A DNA stretch of 14,358 bases from Ruminococcus sp. UBA3800 (GTDB lineage: Bacteria; Bacillota; Clostridia; Oscillospirales; Ruminococcaceae): assembly GCA_002368715.1 (NCBI GenBank), contig DFEO01000040.1, forward strand, positions 1-14,358, written 5' to 3'. How positions within the stretch are numbered: the first letter of the stretch is position 1; the number at the start of each line of letters is the position of its first letter. The notes under the pieces were generated by a model. That model saw only the letters and a program-made list of their open reading frames with translations, searched no databases and had not been told where the DNA came from. Shown here one piece after another: positions 1 through 7,093 of the stretch. A program made the position numbers and the translations under genes.

Positions 1-150
1 AGCCTTGCCCTTTCTGAAGCCGGGCATCTGGATATTCTTTCTTGCCTTCAGATAAGCCTTCTGAAGCGCAGCCTCGAAATCCTCAGCAGATACCTCGATC
101 TCCAGCTCATACTTATTGACTGCAACATTGTTTGTAGCCTTCAAACTCAT
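1..150 (-). CDS. tig: Trigger factor, N-terminal fragment (gene runs off the window)
   Basis: Only the first 50 codons are present. They begin MSLKATNNVAVNKYELEIEV and reach the trigger factor signature GFRKGKA at residues 44-50. In this family that segment is the ribosome-docking loop of the N-terminal domain, which binds ribosomal protein L23 at the polypeptide exit; the full protein is a ribosome-associated chaperone and peptidyl-prolyl isomerase of the cytosol. The start is the ATG at 148-150, preceded by a strong GGAGGA ribosome binding site at 159-164. The gene has its own promoter and leader (see 214-288), so it appears to be transcribed separately from the phosphoesterase upstream. 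The prolyl isomerase and C-terminal domains lie outside the window and cannot be checked. Confidence 0.93.
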   Translation of the reverse strand, partial: MSLKATNNVAVNKYELEIEVSAEDFEAALQKAYLKARKNIQMPGFRKGKA

Positions 151-213
151 TTTGATCTTCCTCCAATTATGTATTCACTGCCCCCATATTACGGAGACGC
201 TCTATCTGTATCG

Positions 214-241
214 GTAAAGAGCCGCTTACGGCATTCTTTAC
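214..241 (-). promoter_or_regulatory. Hairpin in the tig 5' leader
   Basis: The predicted tig transcript starts near 253 and has a leader of about 100 nt. Within it GTAAAGA pairs with TCTTTAC (7 bp), and above a two-base AU bulge GCCG pairs with CGGC around a UAAG tetraloop. The hairpin is not followed by a U-run, so it is not an intrinsic terminator. It may stabilise the mRNA or be a protein-binding site; I do not recognise it as a known riboswitch class. Confidence 0.5.
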
Positions 242-259
242 ATACAAAATATCCTAGTT

Positions 260-288
260 ATTATAACACATTTATTCTGCTTTTTCCA
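260..288 (-). promoter_or_regulatory. tig promoter (sigma-A type)
   Basis: Read on the minus strand, a perfect -10 TATAAT (260-265) is preceded by TGT, making it an extended -10. A 17-nt spacer upstream lies TGGAAA (283-288), 4 of 6 matches to TTGACA. The box TGTGTTATAATAA is identical to those at the rplS and cyclase promoters. The -35 starts only about 11 nt after the phosphoesterase stop codon, and I see no terminator between the two genes, so some read-through into tig is possible. Confidence 0.75.
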
Positions 289-299
289 GCGTTTTTTTA

Positions 300-1007
300 T
301 TATTTGTCACTTTGCACAATTTCTGATATATCAAGTGGGTCAAATTGCAAAAAATCGCTTGACACCAGCTGATATCTTATCCCGTCACGCTCTCCGTTAA
401 TGGCATATCTGTGAGAGCTGCCGTGCAGGTGGCCGTAATAGCAGCGCTTTATATCATACTTATGAAGCACATCCAGCATATCATAATTGCAGCTGGAGCC
501 GTATAACGGCGGATAGTGCAAAAACACCACCGGTGTCAGCCCTTCCTTCAATGCCGACTCTATCGACATCACAAGCCTTCCGGCCTCTCTTGCAAGGACC
601 TTTGCGGATGCTGTTTCACCGGGTTCATTTATCCAGCCCCTGGTGCCGCATATACCTATACCCTCATAGCGGTAATGATTATTGTGGAGTAGGTGAAGGG
701 TGTCAAAGCCGTTTTCCTTAAAAAAGCGTTCGGTCTTTGTTTTTGTTTCCCACCAATAATCATGATTGCCCTTTGAAATTATCTTTATTCCGTTGAGTCT
801 GTCGATAAAAGCAAAATCCTGACGGCTCTGCTCATAGTCCATCCCCCAGGAAATATCCCCGGGTATGACCACGGTATCTTCGGGTCTGATCTTTTTCTGC
901 CAGTTTTCTTCTATCCTGCTCACATAATCCTTCCAGCCTCCGAAAATGTCCATCGGCTTGTCCACACCAAAAGAGAGGTGAAGGTCTGCTATAACAAAAA
1001 GGCTCAA
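300..1007 (-). CDS. Metallophosphoesterase (calcineurin-like phosphohydrolase)
   Basis: A 235-residue cytosolic protein with the full calcineurin-like metal-binding set: DLH (D8, H10), GD (D51), GNHD (80-83), the histidine in FLHYPP (H164) and GHLH (192-195). These bind two metal ions and catalyse phosphoester hydrolysis; the overall pattern resembles the COG1768 group of predicted phosphohydrolases. The substrate is unknown. I place the start at a TTG (1005-1007), because AGGAGG sits 6 nt upstream and the protein then opens MSLFVIADLHLS, with the first metal motif at the very N-terminus as is usual. A longer reading frame to 1118 exists, but it would cross the divergent DUF1540 gene and lacks a ribosome binding site. 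An ATG within the same ribosome-binding region (ATGATTTGA) is out of frame and stops at once. The upstream 67 bp are shared with the divergent gene. No convincing minus-strand promoter consensus was found there. Confidence 0.88.
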   Translation of the reverse strand: MSLFVIADLHLSFGVDKPMDIFGGWKDYVSRIEENWQKKIRPEDTVVIPGDISWGMDYEQSRQDFAFIDRLNGIKIISKGNHDYWWETKTKTERFFKENGFDTLHLLHNNHYRYEGIGICGTRGWINEPGETASAKVLAREAGRLVMSIESALKEGLTPVVFLHYPPLYGSSCNYDMLDVLHKYDIKRCYYGHLHGSSHRYAINGERDGIRYQLVSSDFLQFDPLDISEIVQSDK

Positions 1008-1042
1008 ATCATACCTCCTGACAGTATAAAATCGGGTCTTCA

Positions 1043-1065
1043 GGCTATAATAGCCTTGAAAGGAG
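1043..1065 (+). promoter_or_regulatory. DUF1540 gene -10 element inside a palindrome, and RBS
   Basis: A perfect TATAAT (1046-1051) lies within the 13-nt palindrome GGCTATAATAGCC (1043-1055), followed at once by the ribosome binding site AAAGGAG (1059-1065), 9 nt before the ATG. There is no good -35 at 16-18 nt spacing. The best match, CTGACA at 1018-1023, is 22 nt away, which is too far for a normal sigma-A promoter. A palindrome over the -10 could be an operator that shuts the promoter, but this is inference. If transcription starts 6-8 nt after the -10, the leader is under 20 nt. Confidence 0.45.
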
Positions 1066-1074
1066 CTGAGAAAA

Positions 1075-1233
1075 ATGGATAACGGACACATCATCCGCTG
1101 CAGCGTTGATAGCTGCATTTACAACAAGGACTGCAAAGAGTGTACGGCACATTCGATAGACGTAAAGGGCACCTGTCAGGAGCCCGGCTGCTGTGACGAA
1201 ACAGTTTGCCGCACCTTTGAAGCAAGAGACTGA
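1075..1233 (+). CDS. Small Cys-rich DUF1540 protein
   Basis: A 52-residue protein and the only plus-strand gene in the window. It contains eight cysteines (9, 14, 20, 23, 34, 39, 40, 45) in the DUF1540 arrangement: CSVDSCIYN, then CxxC, then an A-H-S-I-D-V stretch, then a C-terminal C-R-T-F. DUF1540 proteins are small clostridial/bacillar proteins of unknown function; the cysteine spacing suggests a bound metal such as zinc, which is inference. It has the ribosome binding site AAAGGAG 9 nt before the ATG and ends in an intrinsic terminator, so it is a complete monocistronic unit. Its 5' end faces the phosphoesterase and its 3' end converges on the membrane-protein gene downstream of thrC. Confidence 0.85.
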   Translation: MDNGHIIRCSVDSCIYNKDCKECTAHSIDVKGTCQEPGCCDETVCRTFEARD

Positions 1234-1234
1234 C

Positions 1235-1264
1235 AAGCAGACCCTCCGGGGTCTGTTTATCTTT
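1235..1264 (+). terminator. Intrinsic terminator of the DUF1540 gene
   Basis: Two bases after the stop codon, CAGACCC (1238-1244) pairs with GGGTCTG (1249-1255) around a TCCG loop. Outer A-T and G-U pairs extend the stem to about 10 bp, and TTTATCTTT follows. On the minus strand the same stem lies at the stop of the convergent gene (TAA at 1257-1259) but has no U-run after it, so termination in that direction is less certain. Confidence 0.75.
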
Positions 1265-1913
1265 CTCCGTACCACATCTTGTGCTGCTGGAAATGGTCGT
1301 CGGTTGTCTCTTCCGGCGATGGCTTTTCAAGCTCTTCCCTGCTGTCAGTGAAGATATGCTCATAGCCCTGTGAAACAACGCCGTTTGCGGCCTGCTCCAG
1401 CAGTTTTACCTGTTTGTCCCTGGGCATCACGCTGATATCGCCGTATTCACGGAAGCCGATGAACGGATAGCTCGGCAGTCTTTTTAAAAACTCCAGATCG
1501 GAAAGGATCTTTGCCAGCCTGAAAAAAAATATCACAAGCACGATCTCCATTATGACCGGCTCTAAAGACACATAGCTGAAAAGCCCTGCCACCACAGCTG
1601 TCACGATCGGCACAGGCAGAAGTATCAGCCACAGATCCTTTCTTACGGATATGTTTATAAGGCAGCCCGAAACAAAGAACGCCAGATAGAAAAGTATCCC
1701 CGAACCGTCATTGCTGACAGCCCTAAACTGTACATACTCGGCCATAAGAAAACTGCTCCAGCCCATAATGCCGTATGAGAGCATTGCTATTATAAGCACA
1801 GGCACACAGACAGCGCCATAAAGCCTGCGCTCCTTTTCAAGGCGGCGGTAAATGGTTCTCAGCTCCTCATCAGGGATAGTGAGCCAATCGTCTCTGTTCG
1901 GTCTGCCCAGCAT
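1257..1913 (-). CDS. Hypothetical four-helix membrane protein downstream of thrC
   Basis: I do not recognise this 218-residue protein. It has a charged cytosolic-looking N-terminus (residues 1-31, rich in R, D and E), four hydrophobic segments at about 32-53, 71-90, 94-115 and 117-136, and a soluble C-terminal tail of about 80 residues with an acidic, proline-containing stretch (EELEKPSPEETTDD). No catalytic motif, signal peptide cleavage site or transporter signature is visible. The ATG (1911-1913) is one base after the thrC TGA (sequence TGATATG) with only a weak upstream SD (AGG), so translation is probably coupled to thrC as the last gene of the lepB-thrC operon. The C-terminus ends inside the hairpin that terminates the convergent DUF1540 gene. 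Nothing ties it to threonine metabolism beyond position. Confidence 0.75.
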   Translation of the reverse strand: MLGRPNRDDWLTIPDEELRTIYRRLEKERRLYGAVCVPVLIIAMLSYGIMGWSSFLMAEYVQFRAVSNDGSGILFYLAFFVSGCLINISVRKDLWLILLPVPIVTAVVAGLFSYVSLEPVIMEIVLVIFFFRLAKILSDLEFLKRLPSYPFIGFREYGDISVMPRDKQVKLLEQAANGVVSQGYEHIFTDSREELEKPSPEETTDDHFQQHKMWYGER

Positions 1914-1914
1914 A

Positions 1915-3405
1915 TCAGCAGCCTAAAGCAGAAAAAACATAGTCCTTCATCTCTGTTTTGTCAACTGTCTTGTCAAAGCGGACAGCCTTGTCCTTGAGAG
2001 CTGCAAGAGATGCAGGAACGGGTATCTTTGATACCTCTGCAAGCTTGTCAACAAGAGAGAACTCATCCGCATTGGTGTTCTCGCCGAGAGCGGAAAGAAC
2101 GGAGCCCGAGAACTTGTAGGGGCTTGCTGTGGAAGCGATGACAGTCTTTGTCTCGTCGCCTGTTGCGGCCTTATAGTCCTGATATACCTTTACAGCAACT
2201 GCTGTGTGAGTATCGCTGGTATAAGAATACTGATCGTAGATCTCCTTGATGCAGGCCTTTGTCTGCTCGTCGTCGCAGCAGCCGGCATAGAACTCGTCAG
2301 CAAGAGCCTTCTTGACAGAGTCAGATACTTCATATCTGCCCTCGGAAGCGAGAGCACCGAACCACTCTCTTATCTGAGCGTCGTTGCCGTCGGTCAGATG
2401 ATAGAGAAGTCTCTCGAGGTTGGACGAGATAAGGATGTCCATAGACGGAGAGATAGTTGTGTGGAAGGGACGGTTCCTGTCGTAGATACCTGTCCTTATA
2501 AAGTCCGTGAGGACATTGTTGGCATTGGATGCGCAGATAAGCTTGTTTACGGGGATGCCCATATGCTTTGCGTAATAAGCTGCAAGGATGTTCCCGAAAT
2601 TACCTGTGGGAACAACAACGTTTATCTTGTCACCGAGTGCTATCTCGCCGTCCTTGACCAGCTGAGCATAGGTGGAAACATAGTAAATGATCTGGGGTGC
2701 AAGTCTGCCCCAGTTTATAGAGTTTGCAGAGGAGAACATCATTCCGTTGTCGGAAAGTGTCTTTGCGATATCGGCATTTGTAAAGATAGCCTTAACACCG
2801 TTCTGTGCATCATCAAAATTTCCCTTGATAGCGCAGACACCGACGTTTTTACCCTCCTGGGTGGTCATCTGCTTCTTCTGCATAGCAGACACTCCGTCCT
2901 GAGGATAGAAAACAAGGATCTCTGTTCCCTCAACGTCCTTAAAGCCCTCGAGAGCAGCCTTTCCTGTGTCTCCCGATGTTGCGACAAGGATAACGACCTT
3001 TTTGTCAACGCCCAGCTTCTTTGTTGCTGTTGTCAGCAGATAAGGAAGGATCTGGAGAGCCATATCCTTGAAAGCGCAGGTCGGGCCGTGCCACAGCTCG
3101 AGCATATAGGTGCCATCGAACAAGTGTGCAAGCTCTGCAATATTATCTGTATCAAAATTCTTCGTGTTATAAGCTCCGTCAACGCAGTAGCCTATCTCTG
3201 CCTCGGTATAGTCTGTAAGGAATTTAGAGAATACAAAGAACGCTCTGTCTCTGTAACTCATATCACCGAGCTTTACGATATCGTCCTGTGTTATCGCAGG
3301 TATAGACTCCGGAACGAAAAGTCCGCCGTCCTCGGATATTCCCTGAGCGATAGCCTGCGCAGAAGCGACCTTGACCTCATTGTTTCTTGTGCTTTTGTAA
3401 TCCAT
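1915..3405 (-). CDS. thrC: Threonine synthase
   Basis: PLP-dependent cytosolic enzyme that converts O-phospho-L-homoserine to L-threonine, the last step of threonine biosynthesis. The 496-residue protein begins MDYKSTRNNEVKVASAQAI, typical of bacterial long-form threonine synthases. It carries the PLP lysine in HGPTCAFKDMALQ (K113) and the phosphate-binding loop ATSGDTGK (142-149); NWGRLAPQI and PTGNFGNILA further on are also family landmarks. I chose the ATG at 3403-3405 with AAGGG 8-9 nt upstream; an in-frame GTG three codons earlier (3412-3414) is too close to that site. It starts 18 nt after the yraN stop and is followed by the membrane-protein gene after one base. No T-box, threonine attenuator or private promoter is visible upstream, so it seems to depend on the operon promoter at 6607-6635. 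hom and thrB are not in the window. Confidence 0.97.
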   Translation of the reverse strand: MDYKSTRNNEVKVASAQAIAQGISEDGGLFVPESIPAITQDDIVKLGDMSYRDRAFFVFSKFLTDYTEAEIGYCVDGAYNTKNFDTDNIAELAHLFDGTYMLELWHGPTCAFKDMALQILPYLLTTATKKLGVDKKVVILVATSGDTGKAALEGFKDVEGTEILVFYPQDGVSAMQKKQMTTQEGKNVGVCAIKGNFDDAQNGVKAIFTNADIAKTLSDNGMMFSSANSINWGRLAPQIIYYVSTYAQLVKDGEIALGDKINVVVPTGNFGNILAAYYAKHMGIPVNKLICASNANNVLTDFIRTGIYDRNRPFHTTISPSMDILISSNLERLLYHLTDGNDAQIREWFGALASEGRYEVSDSVKKALADEFYAGCCDDEQTKACIKEIYDQYSYTSDTHTAVAVKVYQDYKAATGDETKTVIASTASPYKFSGSVLSALGENTNADEFSLVDKLAEVSKIPVPASLAALKDKAVRFDKTVDKTEMKDYVFSALGC

Positions 3406-3423
3406 AATACTCACCCTTCTCTA

Positions 3424-3819
3424 TTATTGACTCGCATCGAATGCCGAAACATAGTATTTCAGATGCGAGACAGTATTCTCCTTAAGTGTCACGACAGCTA
3501 CATCGAACCGACACTCACACTCTTCGCCAAACGCCTGCATAAAGCGCTCAGCAGCCTTAACGATGTGAGCTTTTTTAGCCCTTGTCATTGCCTGCTCACC
3601 CTCAGCAAGAGGGTCTTCTCTTCTCGACTTGACCTCAACAAAGCAGAGCGTTTCACCCTTCTTTGCTATAATGTCGATCTCACCACCGTGGACCGTAAAG
3701 TTTCTGCTTATTATCTCATAGCCGTTTCGCTCCAGAAACGAGCAAACAGCATCCTCGCCGATATTGCCCCTCGCCCTCAGGGCGCTGTGGTCCACCGGCT
3801 CATTTATCCTTCTTTTCAT
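3424..3819 (-). CDS. yraN: YraN family (UPF0102) endonuclease-like protein
   Basis: A 131-residue protein with the UPF0102 pattern: GE near residue 21, R39-N40, the core GGEIDIIA (D49) and FVEVKSR (E62, K64). This is the PD-(D/E)xK nuclease fold signature; the family is thought to act on DNA, possibly in recombination or repair, but its role is not firmly established. It is commonly next to rnhB, as here. The ATG at 3817-3819 makes it overlap the 3' end of rnhB by 20 nt, with no strong ribosome binding site, so translation is probably coupled. A GTG at codon 9, downstream of AGAAGG, is an alternative that would leave the conserved domain intact. Confidence 0.92.
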   Translation of the reverse strand: MKRRINEPVDHSALRARGNIGEDAVCSFLERNGYEIISRNFTVHGGEIDIIAKKGETLCFVEVKSRREDPLAEGEQAMTRAKKAHIVKAAERFMQAFGEECECRFDVAVVTLKENTVSHLKYYVSAFDASQ

Positions 3820-4414
3820 AGTATTTTTTCAAAAAGCTCATTCTGTGTATTTCGCTGGGGCCGTACTCATCTATCATCTGATAGTGGAGCTTTGTGCCGT
3901 AGCCATTATGCTTTTCAAACTGATACTCGGGATACTTCTGCGCCATCTGCTTCATATAGCGGTCCCTTGCCACCTTGGCAAGAATTGATGCCGCCGCTAT
4001 CGACTGGCTCTTGGCATCTCCCTTGACAACATATTCAGCGTCACAAGGCAGCCCCTGCGGGATCTTATTGCCGTCAATAAGACAGATGTCAGGAGTTATC
4101 CCAAGCTGCTCCACCGCTCTTTTCATCGCAAGCATGGCACAGTTTAGGATATTCAGCTGCTCGATCTCGGAAACAGATGCCGTCGCTATTGCCCATGCCT
4201 TTGCCTTTTGCTTTATCTCATCAAAAAGCTGCTCACGCTTTTTCTCGCTAAGCTTCTTGCTGTCATTTATGCCATCTATCACTGTGTCGTCATCAAACAC
4301 CACCGCTGCCGCAAACACATCTCCTGCCAGCGGTCCACGGCCTGCTTCATCGCATCCGCACAACAAAGCATAGTTCTGTCTGAAGCCACGATCGAACTCA
4401 TAAAGCTCGTTCAT
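3800..4414 (-). CDS. rnhB: Ribonuclease HII
   Basis: A 204-residue endonuclease that cleaves the RNA strand of RNA-DNA hybrids and removes single ribonucleotides misincorporated in DNA. All four acidic catalytic residues of type 2 RNase H are visible: D22 and E23 in [13 protein letters not shown]114 in CLIDG, and D133 in [26 protein letters not shown] (51-55) is the family's second conserved block. The start ATG overlaps the rbgA stop as ATGA (4411-4414), with GTGAGG upstream as ribosome binding site inside rbgA. RbgA and RNase HII genes are frequent neighbours in Gram-positive bacteria. Length and motifs look intact. Confidence 0.97.
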   Translation of the reverse strand: MNELYEFDRGFRQNYALLCGCDEAGRGPLAGDVFAAAVVFDDDTVIDGINDSKKLSEKKREQLFDEIKQKAKAWAIATASVSEIEQLNILNCAMLAMKRAVEQLGITPDICLIDGNKIPQGLPCDAEYVVKGDAKSQSIAAASILAKVARDRYMKQMAQKYPEYQFEKHNGYGTKLHYQMIDEYGPSEIHRMSFLKKYYEKKDK

Positions 4415-5313
4415 ATCACAGCCTCACCCGGCCTTTCAAGAGAGAGCCTGCCGATCTTTCCGGCACGGTACTCATCCAGCACCACCGCAGCAGCACGCTC
4501 GGTGTCGATCTCTCCGCCTCTGACAAGAAAACCTCTTTTCCTGCCCACACGTTCGAGTATCTCATATCCCACTGTGCAGCCCATCATCTCATCATCAGGC
4601 TCTTCGATATCCGAAAGGGATATCCCGTAGCGCTGTGTCAGAAGGTCGGGATAGCTGCCTTTAAGATATTCAAGCAGCCTGCACGCAAGATACTCGGTAT
4701 CCATTATCTGATCCTTGACAGCCCCCGTGAAAGCAAGGTGCTCGCCGACCAGCTTATCTTCAAATTTCGGCCACAGAACACCCGGCATATCCAGCAGCTC
4801 GAACCCCTCATCAAGGCGCACCCACTGTTTGCCTCTCGTTACACCCGGTCTGTCCTCGACCTTTGCAAGCTTCTGACCTGCGAGACGGTTTATGAGCGAA
4901 GACTTTCCCACATTCGGGATACCGACTATCATAAGTCTTACAGGTCTTCCCTTCATTCCTCTTTCTTCCCACTTGCTCATATCATCGGCAAGAAGCTCTC
5001 TCAGCTTCTGATAAAACTTGTTTATATTCTTTCCGCTCTTGCAGTCGAGCGCAAGAGCACAAAGCTTCTTCTTTGCAAACCAGTCCAGCCACTGTGCTGT
5101 GACCTCGGGATCGGCAGCATCAGACTTGTTAAGGATAACAAGTCTCGGTTTTCTCTGTGTAAGCTTGGCTATCTCGGGGTTATGGCTCGAATAAGGGATC
5201 CTTGCATCGGTCATCTCGACCACCGCATCCACAAGCTTCATATTCGCAGCCATAAGACGCCTTGTTTTTGCCATATGCCCCGGGAACCACTGTACCTGCG
5301 AGACTTCGCTCAT
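4411..5313 (-). CDS. rbgA: Ribosome biogenesis GTPase RbgA (YlqF)
   Basis: A circularly permuted GTPase needed for late assembly of the 50S subunit. The 300-residue protein shows the permuted motif order: [12 protein letters not shown] at the N-terminus (H13 is the equivalent of the catalytic histidine known in B. subtilis RbgA), G4 NKSD (62-65), the G5 region DCKSG (90-94), G1 GIPNVGKSS (131-139), G2 threonine in RPGVTRG (T159) and G3 DMPG (175-178). A C-terminal helical domain follows. The ATG has a strong GGAGG ribosome binding site and lies 11 nt after the second lepB stop. Position between lepB and rnhB, close to rplS, is the classic Firmicutes arrangement. Confidence 0.96.
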   Translation of the reverse strand: MSEVSQVQWFPGHMAKTRRLMAANMKLVDAVVEMTDARIPYSSHNPEIAKLTQRKPRLVILNKSDAADPEVTAQWLDWFAKKKLCALALDCKSGKNINKFYQKLRELLADDMSKWEERGMKGRPVRLMIVGIPNVGKSSLINRLAGQKLAKVEDRPGVTRGKQWVRLDEGFELLDMPGVLWPKFEDKLVGEHLAFTGAVKDQIMDTEYLACRLLEYLKGSYPDLLTQRYGISLSDIEEPDDEMMGCTVGYEILERVGRKRGFLVRGGEIDTERAAAVVLDEYRAGKIGRLSLERPGEAVI

Positions 5314-5324
5314 AATTTCCTCCG

Positions 5325-5903
5325 TTATTTCACCTTGCCTGCTGAAGCTGTCTTTGAATAGGCCCTGAATATCACTCTGCCGACTATCTCCTCTTTCGGG
5401 AGGAACCCGAAGGCTCTCGAATCGGTGGAGTGGTCTCTGTTGTCTCCCATTACAAACACATTGCCGAAAGGCACCTGATAATCATATCTGTCTGTACTCT
5501 CGTTATAATACTTGCTGTCAAAGCTTCCTCTGTCAAAGCTTCTGACACTTACATACGGCTCATCAACAAGATCGCCGTCCACATAAACAGTGCCGTTTTT
5601 ACAGTCGATAGACACATTCTGCCCGGCAACTGCTATGACACGCTTTATTATCACATCGTCCATCACGTCCGAGTCTGCAACGATAATGTCACCCGACTGC
5701 GGCGTATAGAACAGATGAGAGATCACCAGCACATCGCCTTCATAAAGGGTGTCGTTCATCGAGATGCCGTGGACGATCGCTATCCTGAACACAAAGGTGA
5801 AAAGGAAGATAACGCCGAACACCGCAAAAACTATGGACTCGACCCAGTCAAGGAAGGTCTCGAGAGCCGGATTGCGCTTACGCTTTTTGCTCATATCAGA
5901 CAC
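5325..5903 (-). CDS. lepB: Type I signal peptidase (second of two tandem copies)
   Basis: Membrane-anchored serine protease that removes signal peptides from exported preproteins on the outer face of the membrane. The protein (192 residues from the GTG) has a basic N-terminal tail (KKRKR), one membrane helix at about 21-44, the nucleophile S48 in GISMNDTL, the general base K87 in [10 protein letters not shown] and the box [11 protein letters not shown] (153-163). It is a paralogue of the gene just upstream, with the same order of motifs. The family's usual SMxPTL is SMNDTL here. Two starts are possible: a GTG at 5903 with GGAAG 8 nt upstream, overlapping the previous gene by 8 nt, or the in-frame ATG at 5894, one base after that gene's TGA (TGATATG). 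Either leaves the enzyme intact. Confidence 0.94.
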   Translation of the reverse strand: MSDMSKKRKRNPALETFLDWVESIVFAVFGVIFLFTFVFRIAIVHGISMNDTLYEGDVLVISHLFYTPQSGDIIVADSDVMDDVIIKRVIAVAGQNVSIDCKNGTVYVDGDLVDEPYVSVRSFDRGSFDSKYYNESTDRYDYQVPFGNVFVMGDNRDHSTDSRAFGFLPKEEIVGRVIFRAYSKTASAGKVK

Positions 5904-6537
5904 TGCCGAAGCTTCCGAACGGGAACAGCCTCAGCACCACCTTGCCAAGCACCATATCATTGTCTATAAAACCCAGACGACGGCTGTCTGTGGAATTATT
6001 GCGGTTGTCGCCCATAACGAATATCTTGCCCTCGGGGACCTTATACTCATAAACACCGTCCTCGACCAAATAAGCACCGTCAAAGAACTGGAACTTATCG
6101 AGCATGACCTCTTTCTTGTGGTCATCCTTTATGACCGAACCGTTTACGGTTATCGTGTTGTCGTTATAGTTGATCCTTACCGTATCTCCGCCGATGCCGA
6201 TAACACGCTTGATTATCGTCTTGTGAAAATAGTCGGTCTTCGCTTCAACGACCACGATATCATCACGCTTTGGTGTATAATTGAGATGCGAGATTATCAG
6301 CCTATCGCCGTTTGTGAGAGTGGAATTCATCGAATCGCCCTGAACAAGGACTATCCTGAACACAAAGGTAAAGACAAGTATCACGATAAACATCGCAAAC
6401 ACAAATGACTCGAGCCAGTCCAGGACCTCGTCCGCAACATTTACCTTTGGAGGCTCCTTCAGATCCTCAGGTGCGGCAGCCGCTGCCTTTTCTATATCTT
6501 TTTCATCGACCTCTTTAAGGCCCTTGCTTTCATCCAT
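5896..6537 (-). CDS. lepB: Type I signal peptidase (first of two tandem copies)
   Basis: The 213-residue protein has a longer N-terminal cytosolic tail than its neighbour: about 40 residues, acidic and alanine-rich (EKAAAAAPEDLKEPP). One membrane helix follows (about 43-65), then S69 in QGDSMNSTL and K110 in IIKRVIGIGG, the Ser/Lys catalytic pair, and GDNRNNSTDSR (176-186). As in the second copy, an N replaces the common residue after SM and the proline of SMxPTL is missing. It is the first gene of the operon running through thrC, with AGGAG 9 nt before its ATG and a promoter 70-100 nt upstream. Placement directly after rplS is typical of Firmicutes. Confidence 0.95.
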   Translation of the reverse strand: MDESKGLKEVDEKDIEKAAAAAPEDLKEPPKVNVADEVLDWLESFVFAMFIVILVFTFVFRIVLVQGDSMNSTLTNGDRLIISHLNYTPKRDDIVVVEAKTDYFHKTIIKRVIGIGGDTVRINYNDNTITVNGSVIKDDHKKEVMLDKFQFFDGAYLVEDGVYEYKVPEGKIFVMGDNRNNSTDSRRLGFIDNDMVLGKVVLRLFPFGSFGSV

Positions 6538-6558
6538 TTTTATCGCTCCTATCCCAAA

Positions 6559-6599
6559 GACCGCCCAGGCGGTCCGGTTTCGTCAGGGCATAAAATGCC
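6559..6599 (-). promoter_or_regulatory. Two hairpins in the lepB operon leader
   Basis: In the transcript starting near 6600, GGCAT-TTT-ATGCC (6587-6599) lies at or next to the expected 5' end, and GACCGCC-TG-GGCGGTC (6559-6574) follows about 20 nt before the lepB start codon region. The second stem is GC-rich, with only UUU after it, so it is a poor terminator. It could be a 5' stabilising stem or weak attenuator. Confidence 0.45.
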
Positions 6600-6606
6600 A
6601 CATAAT

Positions 6607-6635
6607 ATTATAACAAACATCGTTTCAAATTACAA
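6607..6635 (-). promoter_or_regulatory. Promoter of the lepB-thrC operon
   Basis: Minus strand -10 TATAAT (6607-6612) with an upstream TGT (extended -10), a 17-nt spacer and a -35 of TTGTAA (6630-6635, 4 of 6 matches). It follows the rplS terminator and precedes lepB, so it should drive all seven genes down to 1257. A second TATAAT at 6669-6674 has no recognisable -35 and is a weaker candidate. Confidence 0.75.
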
Positions 6636-6703
6636 GGGTTTCAGCATTTTTTTAGTAATTTGTTCAATATTATAAGCATTTACCAACGTATGGTATCTAA
6701 ACA

Positions 6704-6735
6704 TAACAAAAAGGAGCCGTATAAAACGGCTCCTT
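6704..6735 (-). terminator. Intrinsic terminator of rplS
   Basis: A perfect 10-bp stem, AAGGAGCCGT pairing with ACGGCTCCTT around a TTTAT loop (6711-6735), followed in the transcript by a U-rich tail (TTTGTTA). It starts 13 nt after the rplS stop codon and separates rplS from the lepB operon. Confidence 0.93.
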
Positions 6736-6748
6736 CTTTAGATAAGGA

Positions 6749-7093
6749 TCATCTGATAGCTTCCTTGACCTTTGCTGCCTTACCAACTCTGTCACGCAGA
6801 TAATAAAGCTTAGCACGGCGAACACGGCCGGACCTTACAAGCTCTACCTTCTCTACTGCAGGTGAGTGTACAGGGAATACTCTCTCGATACCAACACCGT
6901 GAGCAACTCTTCTTACGGTAAAGGTCTCGCTGATGCCGCCATGCTTCTTGGCAATAACGGTTCCCTCAAAGATCTGGATCCTGGACTTGTCACCCTCTGT
7001 GATCTTAACGTGTACCTTTACGGTATCACCGATCTTGACCTCGGGAGCAGTCTCCTTCATGCTGGACTGTGCAATTGTCTTTAATGCGTCCAT
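6749..7093 (-). CDS. rplS: 50S ribosomal protein L19
   Basis: A 114-residue protein, the normal length for bacterial L19, which sits at the 30S-50S interface. Recognisable stretches are [30 protein letters not shown] and the C-terminal basic block [24 protein letters not shown]. The ATG is preceded by GGAGG 8 nt upstream. It is transcribed alone: a strong promoter lies at 7217-7245, a structured leader in between and an intrinsic terminator after it. Confidence 0.98.
   Translation of the reverse strand: MDALKTIAQSSMKETAPEVKIGDTVKVHVKITEGDKSRIQIFEGTVIAKKHGGISETFTVRRVAHGVGIERVFPVHSPAVEKVELVRSGRVRRAKLYYLRDRVGKAAKVKEAIR

Noticed and set aside
283..299. A terminator after the phosphoesterase gene
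   Set aside because: CTGG-AAAAA-GCAG-like pairing is too short and has no U-run; the sequence is better explained as the tig -35 region.
1008..1118. N-terminal extension of the phosphoesterase by 37 residues
   Set aside because: The extension has no ribosome binding site, overlaps the divergent gene and precedes the normal family N-terminus; the TTG at 1005-1007 has a perfect AGGAGG.
1045..1378. Short minus-strand frames opposite the DUF1540 gene
   Set aside because: They overlap a better-supported small gene and a terminator and have no family resemblance.
2206..4026. A 606-codon plus-strand open frame antisense to thrC, yraN and rnhB
   Set aside because: It lies opposite three clear genes, has no ribosome binding site or recognisable domain, and its Cys/Leu/Ser-rich content is typical of a mirror frame of well-coded genes.
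6669..6697. Second lepB promoter at the upstream TATAAT
   Set aside because: The -10 is perfect but no -35 match exists at 16-18 nt; kept only as a weak candidate in the promoter entry.
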